Positions 34,040 to 45,470 of a stretch of 64,000 bases of DNA are shown here, one piece after another. Within the stretch, counting starts at the first letter, position 1; each line of letters opens with the position of its first letter. This stretch comes from Zanthoxylum bungeanum (lineage: Eukaryota; Streptophyta; Magnoliopsida; Sapindales; Rutaceae). The notes under the pieces were generated by a model that had not been told where the DNA came from, did no database searches, and saw nothing but the letters and a program-made list of their open reading frames with translations. The translations under genes were made by a program, and so were the position numbers. The stretch lies in the NCBI GenBank assembly GCA_019454045.1, contig SKCR01006528.1:1-64000 (forward strand). The letters run 5' to 3'.

Positions 34040-36278
34040 TGTAACGACCGCTAGTTACTACTACTGCATACAGCGGTACTGTTACGTACAGAATGAAGGA
34101 ACATAAAATAAATTATGTTGAGACCCAAATATACTCATGAAATGACTTTGGGGACAATCAGCAAAACCCTCGAAGTCCCTAGACGAAACTGTACACTGTC
34201 CCCCCTTTGAATAGCTCATGGTATTTAGGACGTACCCTTTTCGTATAAACTTCAATTTTTATGAATTTTATATCTTCGGAAAGCTGAGATCGAGACCTAC
34301 AACATCCGAGTTGAACATTTTCCCAAATTCGAATCAGAAGCTGGTCAACAACGTGAGTCAAAATTCGGAATGAATAATGATTTCGGGTCTAATTGGAAGA
34401 TTCTCAAACTTTCCACAAATTTCTACACTTTTCTTCAATTTCCAAAATATCTATTGACCCCACTATATAAAGGGATCACTATTCACTATTTCACAAAATT
34501 AATCAAGAAAATAAAATGGAAAGGAGAAGGAAAAAATCAAGAAACAAGAGAGGGAAGAAGAAGCCGAGAGAAGAATGAGAAGAAAGAAAGGTTGAAGGAG
34601 AAGAAAGAAAAGAAGAAGGAAAAGAAAGAAAAGAAGAGGGAAGATGGCAGCAATGATGGAGGATGAAGAAAATCGAGAGAAATAAAGGTAAGAAAACTTG
34701 ACCAAAATCTTGAGTTTTTGATTTTGGTGATATTAGTGATATGGTAATGATAATAGCATGTTTGAGGTTCCAATTGATGAGAATATGAGCTTGGGATTGA
34801 TTATTGTGTAAATAACCATATGGATTGTAAATCGTTAAGTTTTGGGTTAATTTTATGGAGTATTTGAATGATGAATTTTGGGTGAAAATGAGATAATTTG
34901 GAGGGTTATGTGATGATAATTCATGATTTGGATGTGTTGTTTTTTATTGAGGTTGTATGGAAATGGATTTTTGGGAGCTGATCGAAGAGGCAGAATCTGC
35001 CCAGTAAAACAACGCAGTTTGTGCTGCGTCGCAACGCGCCAAACAAAAAACATAAATTTTTTTTAGGAAACGAATGCATAACCAAGAGTCGGGGCGTTGT
35101 TTTTACAATTCATTGGAGGGAGAAAGAGGTTCTAATGGGGTAGTCCAATTAGATTAGGGAATGTTATGCAATTATGAATCGTATTTTATAACTGTTGATT
35201 CTAATTAAGTTCCGATCATAGGAAATCCGCAGGAACCGCACTCTCCTTCGACAAGGGCTCCAGTACCAGCCCAATTCCAAATCTGTGAGTCGACACTCTA
35301 ATTTAAAACTAATTTTTATTTTTATTTCACACTTACATTTTACGCTTTAGGGCGTTAGAAGATTTCCTTTCAGTTATTGTTCATATACAGTTATGTTTTT
35401 AGAGAGTAAATGATTTTCAGAAAAAATTATTTACAGTTTTAAGATTAAAAATATGATTTTCATGTTTTTCAGGGCATGAGGTATAAACTCACCCTAGTAT
35501 GTAACTTGAGATACAGTTGGAATTGACGGATATAGAGGACATGTGCACATGTAAAGCCAGGATGACGGCATATGATCGTGTACCTGGACTCCAGTTCAGA
35601 GCTTGGGTGGTAGCATAGATCCGCACCCCCAGTTCTAGTTTATGGCTATGCTCAGTTCAGTCGTTTTTCTGTGCATAGAGCACCACCAGTTACAAAGACG
35701 CCCAGTTGAGTCGTTTTCCTGGGCATAGAGCAGTACTAGTTTCAGAGACGCCTAATTGAGTCATTTTTCTGAGCGTAGACTACCAGTTACAGAGACCCGG
35801 TTGAGTATTTCCCGAACACGTCCAGTTGAGTCGTTTTCCTGGACGTAGAGTACCACCAGTATTAGAGACAGTAGTGGCATGCTTTGATGGCGATACGTAA
35901 CGCCTCAAAGTCATGGATTTGCACTGCTGGCTATAGATTTCAGATTTTTAGAAATCAGTTTTCAGAAACTAGATTTTAGAAATAGTTTCCAGAAACCAGA
36001 GATTCAAAAGCAGTTTTCAGAAAGACAAAGTTTTTAGAAACAAGGTTTTCATACAAAGATGTTTTTGGTACTATGATTTTGGAACAAAAAGTTTTTACAT
36101 CAGTTTTTAGTTTTTATGCACTCACTTAGATCAAGAAACGTTGGGCTACGGTTCCATACAAAGTATAGTTAAATCAAGAAAAGTGTATTATTATCAGTTA
36201 TAGGTAGTTAGTCAGAGGCTTATGGGATTAATACTGCTATCCCTTGCCGGTAACATCTCCCAGATCGGGGATGTTACA
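34040..36278 (+). repeat. 5' LTR of the LARD-like element
   Basis: It contains a TATA box at 34464-34470, a GAAGAA-type purine tract at about 34540-34660 and CG-rich GCGTCGCAACGC near 35025. A series of hairpin-forming repeats lies at about 35645-35850. The overlapping short frames at 34370-34773 are read from the simple purine tract. Confidence 0.92.
34464..34470 (+). promoter_or_regulatory. TATA box of the LARD-like LTR
   Basis: CACTATATAAAGGGATCAC, repeated in the 3' LTR at about 39651-39657. Confidence 0.6.
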
Positions 36279-36282
36279 AAGA

Positions 36283-36294
36283 TGGTATCAGAGC
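36283..36294 (+). other. Primer binding site, tRNA-iMet
   Basis: TGGTATCAGAGC, a perfect match to the usual plant initiator-Met site, four bases after the LTR. Confidence 0.9.
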
Positions 36295-36300
36295 ATGGTC

Positions 36301-39213
36301 TAAGGAGTCAGTGACTGCAGTGGGCAGAGTGCTAGAGTCTTGTATACGCAGTATGTCCGGGATACCCATATATGGGCACTACCTCTCCAATATCTGATCC
36401 TGAGTATGTCCTCAAGATCCTCAGACAGGTTAGTAAGTATTTCCAAGCCTTCTGAATCATTTTTCCTTACTCTAGTTAGGAATCATTCCGTAATCATCCT
36501 AGATTACCCCTTGAAGTTCAGTACAAGCTAGGGAACCAAATAGTAAGTTCCAAAGAAAGTTATCCAAGAGAGTAAAAAGAAAAAAGAAAGCTAGAAGAGA
36601 AGTAAGGGAAGTGTAAAGATGATTGAGTAGTCAGAAGTAAGAAAAGATAGAGATACATGATTGGATCAGTAAGAAAGTACATGACCTATAGTAGCCAAGA
36701 GAATAGAGAAAGCCCCAGTAAGTATTAGAGTTTCCCAGTAGAAGTAAGACTCATCTCATATTCAGGAAATTCTTTCAAATAAATCCCTTAGCCTTCAAGA
36801 TCTTCCTATAGATAGTGACTTTCCTGAGTAACGAAGAATAGCCAGAGAGATAACAGAACTAAGAAACCCAGATTAGTTTTAAGGGCCCCAATGGACCTAG
36901 ATGCCAAAAAGGATTTAGAGAACACCAGATACCCAAACTTTGATCTAGATTCCCAAGTGAGAAATAGAAACGGTTAGTTACCTTACCCCCAACAATCTGA
37001 TAGAGACAAGACCTTAAACTATCTAGTTTTCGAACCCCCGTGGCATTAGAAAAGGAAGTTGCCCTGATAGAGCTTACCTCATACCTACCATACATGGGAA
37101 ATAGACCCTACCAGGACACAGAGCACTAGAATAAGAATATCAAAGCTCATCGAGACATAAGATGTTTACCCTAGTTCCTACCAGTACAGGCATAGATGGT
37201 TATAAGAAAACTGACGAGAGTTCACGTAGGATTTTAGAATGTTGATCACCCAAAATAGATTAAGAAAATTTTGAGGTTATTAGAAAAAGGACCCAGTGTA
37301 TCCTAAAGGACTAGATAAGTCAGCATAAAGTCTGCAGTAATAATAGAAGACCATATGAATTGATCAAACATAGAAGAACCTAAGGATCAGCCCACCAGCC
37401 AGTAGAAAACCCTGGAAGTATAAAAGAACGGACCCGTGAGGTTAGGGATATTTAGAGGTGATGAAAGTATTAGTACGGAGCATAGAACAAGTGTCATAGT
37501 GGTGATTGGTGGCAAGAGCAAAGAATAGAGATTTAGGAAAAAGCCAGAAGAGCGAACCACCACTAGCCTCAGTAGTATGACGAGGAGTCAAGGAATAAGA
37601 TATGGAGATAACAAGAAGGAAACATAAGAAAATTTAAAAGAAAAGAGGCATAGAAGCTTAAAATAGCTAAAGATAAAGAAGTAAAAGATAGAAAGAAATA
37701 AGAAAAGTTTAAAGATAATCTTCGGGTGAGGAACCAGAGAAAGGAGGTAATAGCTTTAGAAGGATAAACCACAGAGATAGGATAAGAAAAAGTACAGAGA
37801 TAACATGAAGAAATTCTTAGAAAACATGACCTTAGAAAGACTTCGTAGAAGGAGCAGTAAGTGCAATAGTCGAAGTTAATCAGAAGTAAGGTTGGAAGAG
37901 ACAACCCGATAGTTTTAGTAGTCATATCCTAATGTGAGGAAAACTATCAAGCTTATATACTTGGAGGTTTTAAACTTATAAATAAGTTGTTTGTACAATT
38001 AGATTACCATAACTAAAAAGACCTCAAAACAAGGACCCACCCTCCCAACCCTCGTTAAACAGTATTAGTAGAGATGATTGCCTCAAGACATTCCCAGGAA
38101 TGAGTAAAAGTATAACGGAAGAAAACTGGACAAAAGGCTTTCAAACATAGTTCAAGAATAGAATAAAATAAGAGACAGTATTGGACCAAAGAGTTAGAAA
38201 AGAAGTTTATCAGATAGTATGGTACAAGAAGGAAGTAGTAGTTAAGTAATAACTAGGATACAAAGGAACCATTAGTGGACACAGTAATGGATAAGACATA
38301 GACCATGAAAGTTCTTAGTATAGTATGAGACAAATAGAAGGCAAGAAAAAGTGAAAAGAAAACAGATTATAAGCAAGCTAGGGAGGAGCATCAATGGTAG
38401 TAGAAGAGTAACTAGTAAGTAAAGATGAAGTGTGTAACTGTAAGGTTTCGTAGAATTGAAATGCAACGATAGATCCTTTATGTGTCAGATCCCGTAAGCA
38501 CGTTTAATACCCGCCCCAGACTTAGTTGACCAAACCACTATGGGTTTGGGACGGCCTAGCCACGGGTATGGGTGGTTTGGTAAATGTATAGAACAATATA
38601 AATCAGAGGGATAAGTTACTATGAGTTGCAGTTAGCATATGGAGTGAATCTTTAAGGTATGATATGTGTACGTATATTTGAGTAATGACCCTTGATAGCA
38701 TTAGACTTTGGAGAACAAGTCAGTGAGGGGTATCGAAACCAAACTTGCAGTAGCAGTAAAAATAAAAGAATGAAGAAAAGAAAGAACTGTAGTCAGAACT
38801 AAATAGCTAACATCCCCATATGTAGGAAGAGCACAATTTAAGTATAAATGAACATACAATTCAAATTCCAGCAAAACTAACGAAAAGTCTGGGAGCAAGA
38901 TTCCTAAGTGCACCGTAAGAGTTGAGACATGACCATAGTGTAAAGTAATGAATCAGAAGTCATAGGAATAGGACAGTGAGTCCCCTATCGATCCAAAGTT
39001 CAGAGATACTAAGCATGAAACATAAGCCAAGATAAGGAAAAGACGGAAGCGAGCGTAAGTTAGTTTACAGAAAAAGTAAAGAGTACTAGTAGATGAAACA
39101 AGGGAGTTACGAGTATTAAGTCAGTTAAGTTGGTGATCTAGGGAGAGACCGTAAACCCTGTGATCTGTGGTGAGATTCCAAGTTTAGAAAGGATTCGAGG
39201 ACGAATCTTATTT
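36301..39213 (+). other. Non-coding interior, strongly purine-biased
   Basis: 2.9 kb without any frame resembling a protein. The + strand is dominated by A and G (runs such as AAGAAAAAAGAAAGC) over most of 36540-39200. The minus-strand frames seen here (37569-37925, 38272-38466) are leucine/serine/phenylalanine-rich because of that bias. The origin may be an eroded gag-pol or a captured sequence; I cannot tell. Confidence 0.6.
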
Positions 39214-39228
39214 AAGGAGGGGAGAATT
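39214..39228 (+). other. Polypurine tract
   Basis: AAGGAGGGGAGAATT directly before the 3' LTR. Confidence 0.8.
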
Positions 39229-41497
39229 TGTAACGACCGATAGTTACTACTACTGCATACAGCAGTACTATTACGTACAGAATGAAGACATATAAAATAA
39301 ATTATGTTGAGACCCAAATATACTCATGAAATGACTTTGGGGACAATCAACAAAACCCTCGAATTCCCAGGATGAAACTGTACAATGTCCCTCTTTGAAT
39401 ATCCCGTGGTATTTAGGGCATAACCTTTTCGTATGAACTCCGATTTTTATGTATTTTATATCATCGAAAAGCTGAGATCGAGACCACAACTTCCACACCG
39501 TACATTTTCCCAAATTCGGATCAGAAGCTGGTAAAAAATGCGAGTCAAAATTCGGAATGAATAGTGATTTCGGGTCTAATTAGAAGATTCTCAAACTTTC
39601 CACAAATTTCCACATTTTTCTTCAATTTCCAAAATATCTATTGACCCAACTATATAAAGGGATCACTATTCAGTAATTCATAAAATTAATCAAGAAAATA
39701 AAATGGAAAGGAGGAAAAAATCGAGAAACAAGAGATGGAAGAAGAAGCTGAGAGAAGAAGGAGAAGAAAGGAAGGAATAAGGAGAAGAAATAAAAGAAGG
39801 AAACGAAAGAAAAGAAGAGGGAAGATGGAAGCAACCATGGAGGATGAAGAAAATCGAGAGAAATAGAGGTAAGAGAAACATGATTTGGATATGTTGTTTT
39901 TTATTAAGGTTGTATGGAAATGGATTTTTAGGAGCTGATCGAAGAGGCAGAATCTGCCTAGTAAAACAGCGACGCGCAGCTTGTGTTGCGTCGCGACGCG
40001 CCAAACAGAAAACATAAATTTTTTTTAGGAAGCGAACACATAACCAAGAGTCGGGGCGTTGTTTTTACAATTCATTGGAGGGAGAAAGAGGTTCTAATGG
40101 GGTAGTCTAATTACATTAGGGAATGCTATGTAATTAAGAATCATATTTTATAACTTTTGATTCTAATTAAGTTTCGATCATAGGATATCCGCAGGAACCG
40201 CACTCTCCTTCGACAAGGGTTCCAGTACCAGCCAAATTCCAAATATGTGAGTGGAAAATATTCTTTAAAACAAATTTTTATTTTTGTTTCAGACTTACAT
40301 TTTACGCTTTAGGGCGTTAGAAGATTTTCTTTCAGTTATTGTTCATATACAGTTATGTTTGAGAGAGTAAATGATTTTCAGAAAACATTATTTACAGTTT
40401 TAAGATTAACACTATGATTTTCATGTTTTTCGGGGCATGAGGTAAAAACTCACCCTAGTATGTAACTTGAGATACAATTGGAATTGACGGATACAGAGGA
40501 CAAGTGCACATGTAGAGCTAGGATGACGACATAAGATTGTGTACCTGGACTCCAGTTCAGAGCTTGGGTGGTAGCATTGATCCGCACCCCCCGTTCTAGT
40601 TTGTGGCTATGCCCAGTTGAGTCATTTTCCTAGGCATAAAGCACCACTAGTTACAGAGACGCCCAGTTGAGTCGTTTTCCTGGGCGTAGAGCAGTACTAG
40701 TTTCAGAGATGCCTAGTTGAGTCATTTTCCTGGGCGTAGACTACCAGTTACAGAGACCCGGTTGAGTATTTCTCGGACACGTCTAGTTGAGTCATTTTCC
40801 TAGACGTAGAGTACCACCAGTATTAGAGACATTAGTGGCATGCTTTGGGGGACGGCGATACGTAAGGCCCCAAAGTCATGGATTTGCACTGCTGGCTACA
40901 TATTTCAGATTTTTAGAAAACAGTTTTCAGAAACTAGATTTTAGAAACAGTTTCCGGAAACCAGAGATTCAAAAGCAGTTTTCATAAAGATAAAGTTTTC
41001 AGAAACAAGGTTTTCATACAAAGATGTTTTTGGTACTATGATTTTAGAACCAAAAGTTTTTACATCAATTTTTAGTTTTTGTCCCCTCACTTAGATCGTA
41101 TAGTGGTCTAACCCCCACTCCAGTTTCTGTATCTTGCAGGTTCCTCGGAGGAGGAGCTCGAGAAGACAGAAACTGATGCATTCACTAGGGATGGAGTCCA
41201 CCAGTACGAGTCAGAGTTTGAGTGAAAGTCCAGTTTTAGTCTAGTATGAGTCATAGTCAAATATGAGTCTTGTATCAGTTTTGATGTGAGTAGTCGTTGT
41301 AAAATCAACTGTTATCTAGTACAATAATTAATATTGAGTTTGTTTTCAGTGTTTTCGAGTTGGGCTACGGTCCCATACAAAGTATAGTCAAATCAAGAAA
41401 AATGTATTATTATTAGTTATAGGTAGTTAGTCAGAGGCTTATGGGATTAGTACTGTTATCCCATGCCGGTAACATCTCCCAGATCGGGGATGTTACA
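39229..41497 (+). repeat. 3' LTR of the LARD-like element
   Basis: It matches 34040-36278 with numerous substitutions and two large differences. About 190 bp present after 34700 is missing here (near 39874), and about 230 bp at 41085-41345 is absent from the 5' LTR (near 36135). The hairpin repeats are at about 40605-40810. Confidence 0.92.
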
Positions 41498-42751
41498 TCA
41501 ATCCCCTAATTGGTCTTTGACTTTTGAGATAATGTGTAATGCTAGTGATTATGAAGTTGGCGCAATATTAAGACAGAGTAAGGAAGGTAAGTCATATGTA
41601 ATTTATTACCCAAATAAAACTTTAAAGAGTGCACAAATGAATAACACTACCATAGCAAAAGAACTACTTCCTGTAATATTTGTATTGGATAAATTTCGAT
41701 CTTATTTAATTGGTTGATAAACTGTTGTTTATTTTGACTATGCTGCTGTTATATATTTGATGTCTAAATAGGATGCAAAGCCAAGATTACTAAGGTGGCT
41801 TTTGTTGCTTCAAGAATTCAATCTCACAATCAAGGACAAAAAATGAGGAGAGAATGTGGTTGCAGATCATTTATCGAGACTCACAAATGAGTCATCAATT
41901 GATACAACTCATACTAATGATTTTTTTCATGATATTTTTTATTTTCTATAAATACAATGCCTTGGTATTGCTAATATAGTCAATTTTCTTGAAATAGGAA
42001 AAATACCTCCAGACTAGAGCCATCAAGACAAGAAGAAATTTTTGATCGAAGTCAAAAAATTCTACTGGGACGATCCATATCTGTTCAAGTATTGCCCTGA
42101 TCAAATTTTCCGACGATGCATACCAGACAATAAGATAAGTAGTGTTATTTAGTTTTGTCATTTAGAAGCATGCGAATGTCACTTATCATCTAAAAACATC
42201 ACTGTAAAAATCTTGCAATGTGGATTTGATTGGCCAACTTTATTTAAAGATACCCATGCTTTTTGTAAAACTTGTGAAAATTGTCAAAAGTTTGGATCCA
42301 TTTCAAAAAGAAATATGATGCCTTTAAATCCCATCATTGTCATTGAAATCTTTGATTATTGTGGAATAGATTTGAAGGGTCCATTTCCACCATCATTGGA
42401 TTTTTATATATTTTTGTTGCATTCGATTATGTCTCAAAATGGGTTGAGGCGATTCCTTTTCGAAACAATGATAAAAAAACTGTGATTAAATTTTTTAAAA
42501 GAAAATATTTTAAGTCGATTTGGAATCCCTCGGGCCATTATAAGTGATGGAGGTAAATACTTTTGTAACAGACCTTTTGAGTCTTTAATGAAAAATATGG
42601 AATTACACATAAAATTTCTACCACTTATCACCCTCAGTCAAATGGTCAAGTTGAACTAGCAAATAGGGAAATCAAACAAATTTTGGAAAAAACGGTAAAC
42701 CCAAATCGCAAAGATTGGTCTCTACGACTGATTGATGCATTTTGGGCATTC
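41498..42751 (+). pseudogene. Athila-like RNase H and integrase, broken
   Basis: 41510-41715 holds FEIMCNASDYEVGAILRQSK and IAKELLPVIFVLDKFRSYLI, the RNase H start, with the catalytic Asp of CDASDY replaced by Asn. 41860 onward reads GENVVADHLSRL. The zinc-binding and core parts of integrase follow: FCKTCENCQKFGSISKRNMM near 42250, GIDLKGPFPPS near 42365, then after a frameshift VSKWVEAIPFRNN near 42430. The block [20 protein letters not shown] (near 42627) contains the catalytic E region. The piece ends at IDAFWAF, where the Tat-like LTR begins, and resumes at 61478. Confidence 0.9.
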
Positions 42752-45470
42752 TGTAGACACTGTATTTTTGCATAAAGCCCAATGATGAGCCTCGTATGGA
42801 GGCACTACCCGATAAGTTGCGGAAGTCGCGGGAAACAGACGTCGGAAGGAAAAAATTTAAAAATTAATACCTTATCAAAATTAATTCTTTTTTTTAGCCT
42901 CGGGTTCGCTCGATTAATCTCTGTTTTAACTATTAGGCTCGGCCCAAAATTCCCGCAACCCAAAGAACCAAGCCACACGCCCAAGCCCACCAAAGAACCA
43001 AGCCACACGCCCAGGCCCACCAAAGCCTAATCCAAAAATATTCAACACATTTAAAACACATGTCTAAATTAAATCAAATCCCCTTCTTAAATTAAGTAAA
43101 TCACCTTCCAAATTAAATATATTCCCCACCAAAATTACACAATATTATTTCTTTAAACAAAATTAAACACATCTCTTATTTGGTTGATTTGTTCCATTTT
43201 CAAGCCATGCACACACAAGGCAACCCTAGGCTCACCATTATAAAAAGAGAGCTAAACCAACCCTAATCTTCTCTTCTCACTCCTCACGGCTCACACAAGA
43301 TTCACAAAGAAAATAAACCCTAAACTCATCTCTCTCATTTCTCTCTTCTCCCATTCTGGGCAATCAACAAGAAAATAAACCCTAGACCAGCCAACCCTTC
43401 TCCCTGGCAACCCTCTCTCCTCCCTCACTCTCGGCAAACATGACAACATGCAGCCCCCCTCCTGGACGACTCATGAAATAAAACCTAACCCTTTCTCTCG
43501 TCTATTTTCTCTCATTAAGACTCTCACGGCTCCCAAGTTGACAACACACTAGCACAACCTCATTCTCCCTCTCGCCTCACAAACCCAAAGCACAAAGACC
43601 TTTGACGCACCGACAGCAACCCTACATCACCTCAAAGCCAAAACGCACAGCCCTTTACCAGTAAAACAGACCAGCCATAAACACAAAGCAGACCCAACTC
43701 ACACACCGACTCACACAAGTAAACACACATCCACCGACTCACACAAATGAACCCACGTACATGACCCCTCTTTCACGTAGCACATGCCACTTTAGCCCAC
43801 TGACCGATACATAGCTAAAAACAAGCCAACCAACCTCACCGTACAAATCAGCAAGCCACACGCATGCCATTAACACATGCAGCTTCCATGTGAAACTAGC
43901 AAACTGCACCAAATAATCGTGAAACACAGACAGCAACAAGACCAACCGACAGAATCAAACACAAACAAAAACAGCCCCAAATAATCCCTAAAATCACCCA
44001 AAAATAGTCCCTAAATCACCCAAAAAATAGTCCCAATAATCACTACAAAACTGCCCATTTACCATGTCCAAAATAGTGGCCAGATAACCCCAAAACCAGC
44101 CCAGAAATCATGCCAAAACAGACCCTTAAAACACCCTATGAATCACCCAAAAATAGCCCTAAAAAAACCCTTAAAACAGTATAAAAACAGGGACCAAACA
44201 GCAGAAAAATAGTGAAGAAAATAGAGAAAACAGCAGCTCAAAACAGCAAAACAGTGAAGGAAAATATTTAACCAGTGAACCTTAAAAGTTACGGAGCCTT
44301 AACCCTCTTGGCGACGACGCAACGCATTTTCGAGAAGCAACTTAAAAGGTAAGACCTGAGGGCGCCCTTTGCTATTTTTTTTATTCATCTTTTCAATTAT
44401 CTATTGTTATTTCCTCGCATGAATCTTTATGGTTCACGCCTATTATTTTTATTTATATTGGGTTAGTGATCGCATGCTATCTCTTGCGGTATATCAGATG
44501 GAAACCAGGACGTAAATTCCGTAGCTGAATCCGAATGGACAGTAGTGGCGATCTTTACTTGGGATACAACTCCACGTACCACTTGAGAAACTTTCAAACA
44601 CGTGTTACATTTTTGTATTTAATTTTGTGTTTGTTGTTCCGTTATTTATTTTCTATATATTGTTTCTTTATTTATTTATGCATTGCTATCTAGTGCGCAT
44701 GGGTTAATCATGTGGATGAAAGGTCCTCAATTCGAGGGAAAAGCCTGAAGGCTACCTTTACCATGATGTTTTGCCGCGTCGGACGAAGTATAATTGATTG
44801 AATGTGAAATACGTTTAGTCGGGCATACGAGGTCTCATATAGATGTAGGCCTTGGTCGCATCTCTTTTATTATTCTGTATCTTACTCTCCGCATGTTGTT
44901 TATTTATTTATTTATGTATTGTTAATTTAATGCGCATGGGCTAATCATGATGGATTAAAGGTCTCTATTCGAGGAAATGCCTAAATGCTACCTTTACCAC
45001 GATGTTTTGTCACGCCGGAGACGAAGTATACTTGGTTGAATGTGAATACGTTCAATCGGACATACGAGTCCCATATAGATGTTGGCCTTGGTCGCATCTC
45101 TTTTATTATTTTGTTTATTCACCTTTTTGTTGTTATTTATCGCTTCGTAATTCATCATATTAGTTATCTCTATATCATTCTGCCTCATCACTTCGCATTT
45201 ACTCCATGCAGCTTGCCTATTTAGTTATTCTTTCAACATTCGTACTGAATTATCCACTTTTATTATTAATGCTTTACGTTACTGTTAATAACATTATTGC
45301 GCTCATTGTTTAATACGTGAATGGAATTAATGCCTTTGACTTCATGTTTTAGTTACGTGTATGGGTGTGCAAACTTGTGTGTTAATTAATTATCTTGGCA
45401 TGTTGGTTTTGCATAAGACTTGGTTATATTATTGCAATAAATACTTTCATTACAATTGGCATAAGTAAGG

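Larger units (their letters stand above)
34040..41497 (+). mobile_element. Non-coding LTR element with chromovirus-like LTRs (LARD-like)
   Basis: Two long LTRs (2,239 and 2,269 bp, TGTAACGACC to GATGTTACA) surround a 2.95-kb interior with an initiator-Met primer binding site and a polypurine tract but no readable gag or pol. The text before the tract (GGATTCGAGGACGAATC) is typical of the end of chromovirus pol. Flanks are GCTAT and TCAAT. The interrupted RT frame is exactly restored if the ancestral target was GCAAT and each copy carries one change. It is either a large non-autonomous derivative or an eroded element moved by a relative. Confidence 0.85.

Noticed and set aside
34370..34773. 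Lys/Glu-rich and Phe/Ser-rich frames
   Set aside because: Both are readings of the GAAGAA purine tract in the LTR, on opposite strands.
37569..37925. 118-codon minus-strand frame in the LARD-like interior
   Set aside because: Ser/Leu/Phe-rich because of the purine skew of the + strand; no motif and no second copy.
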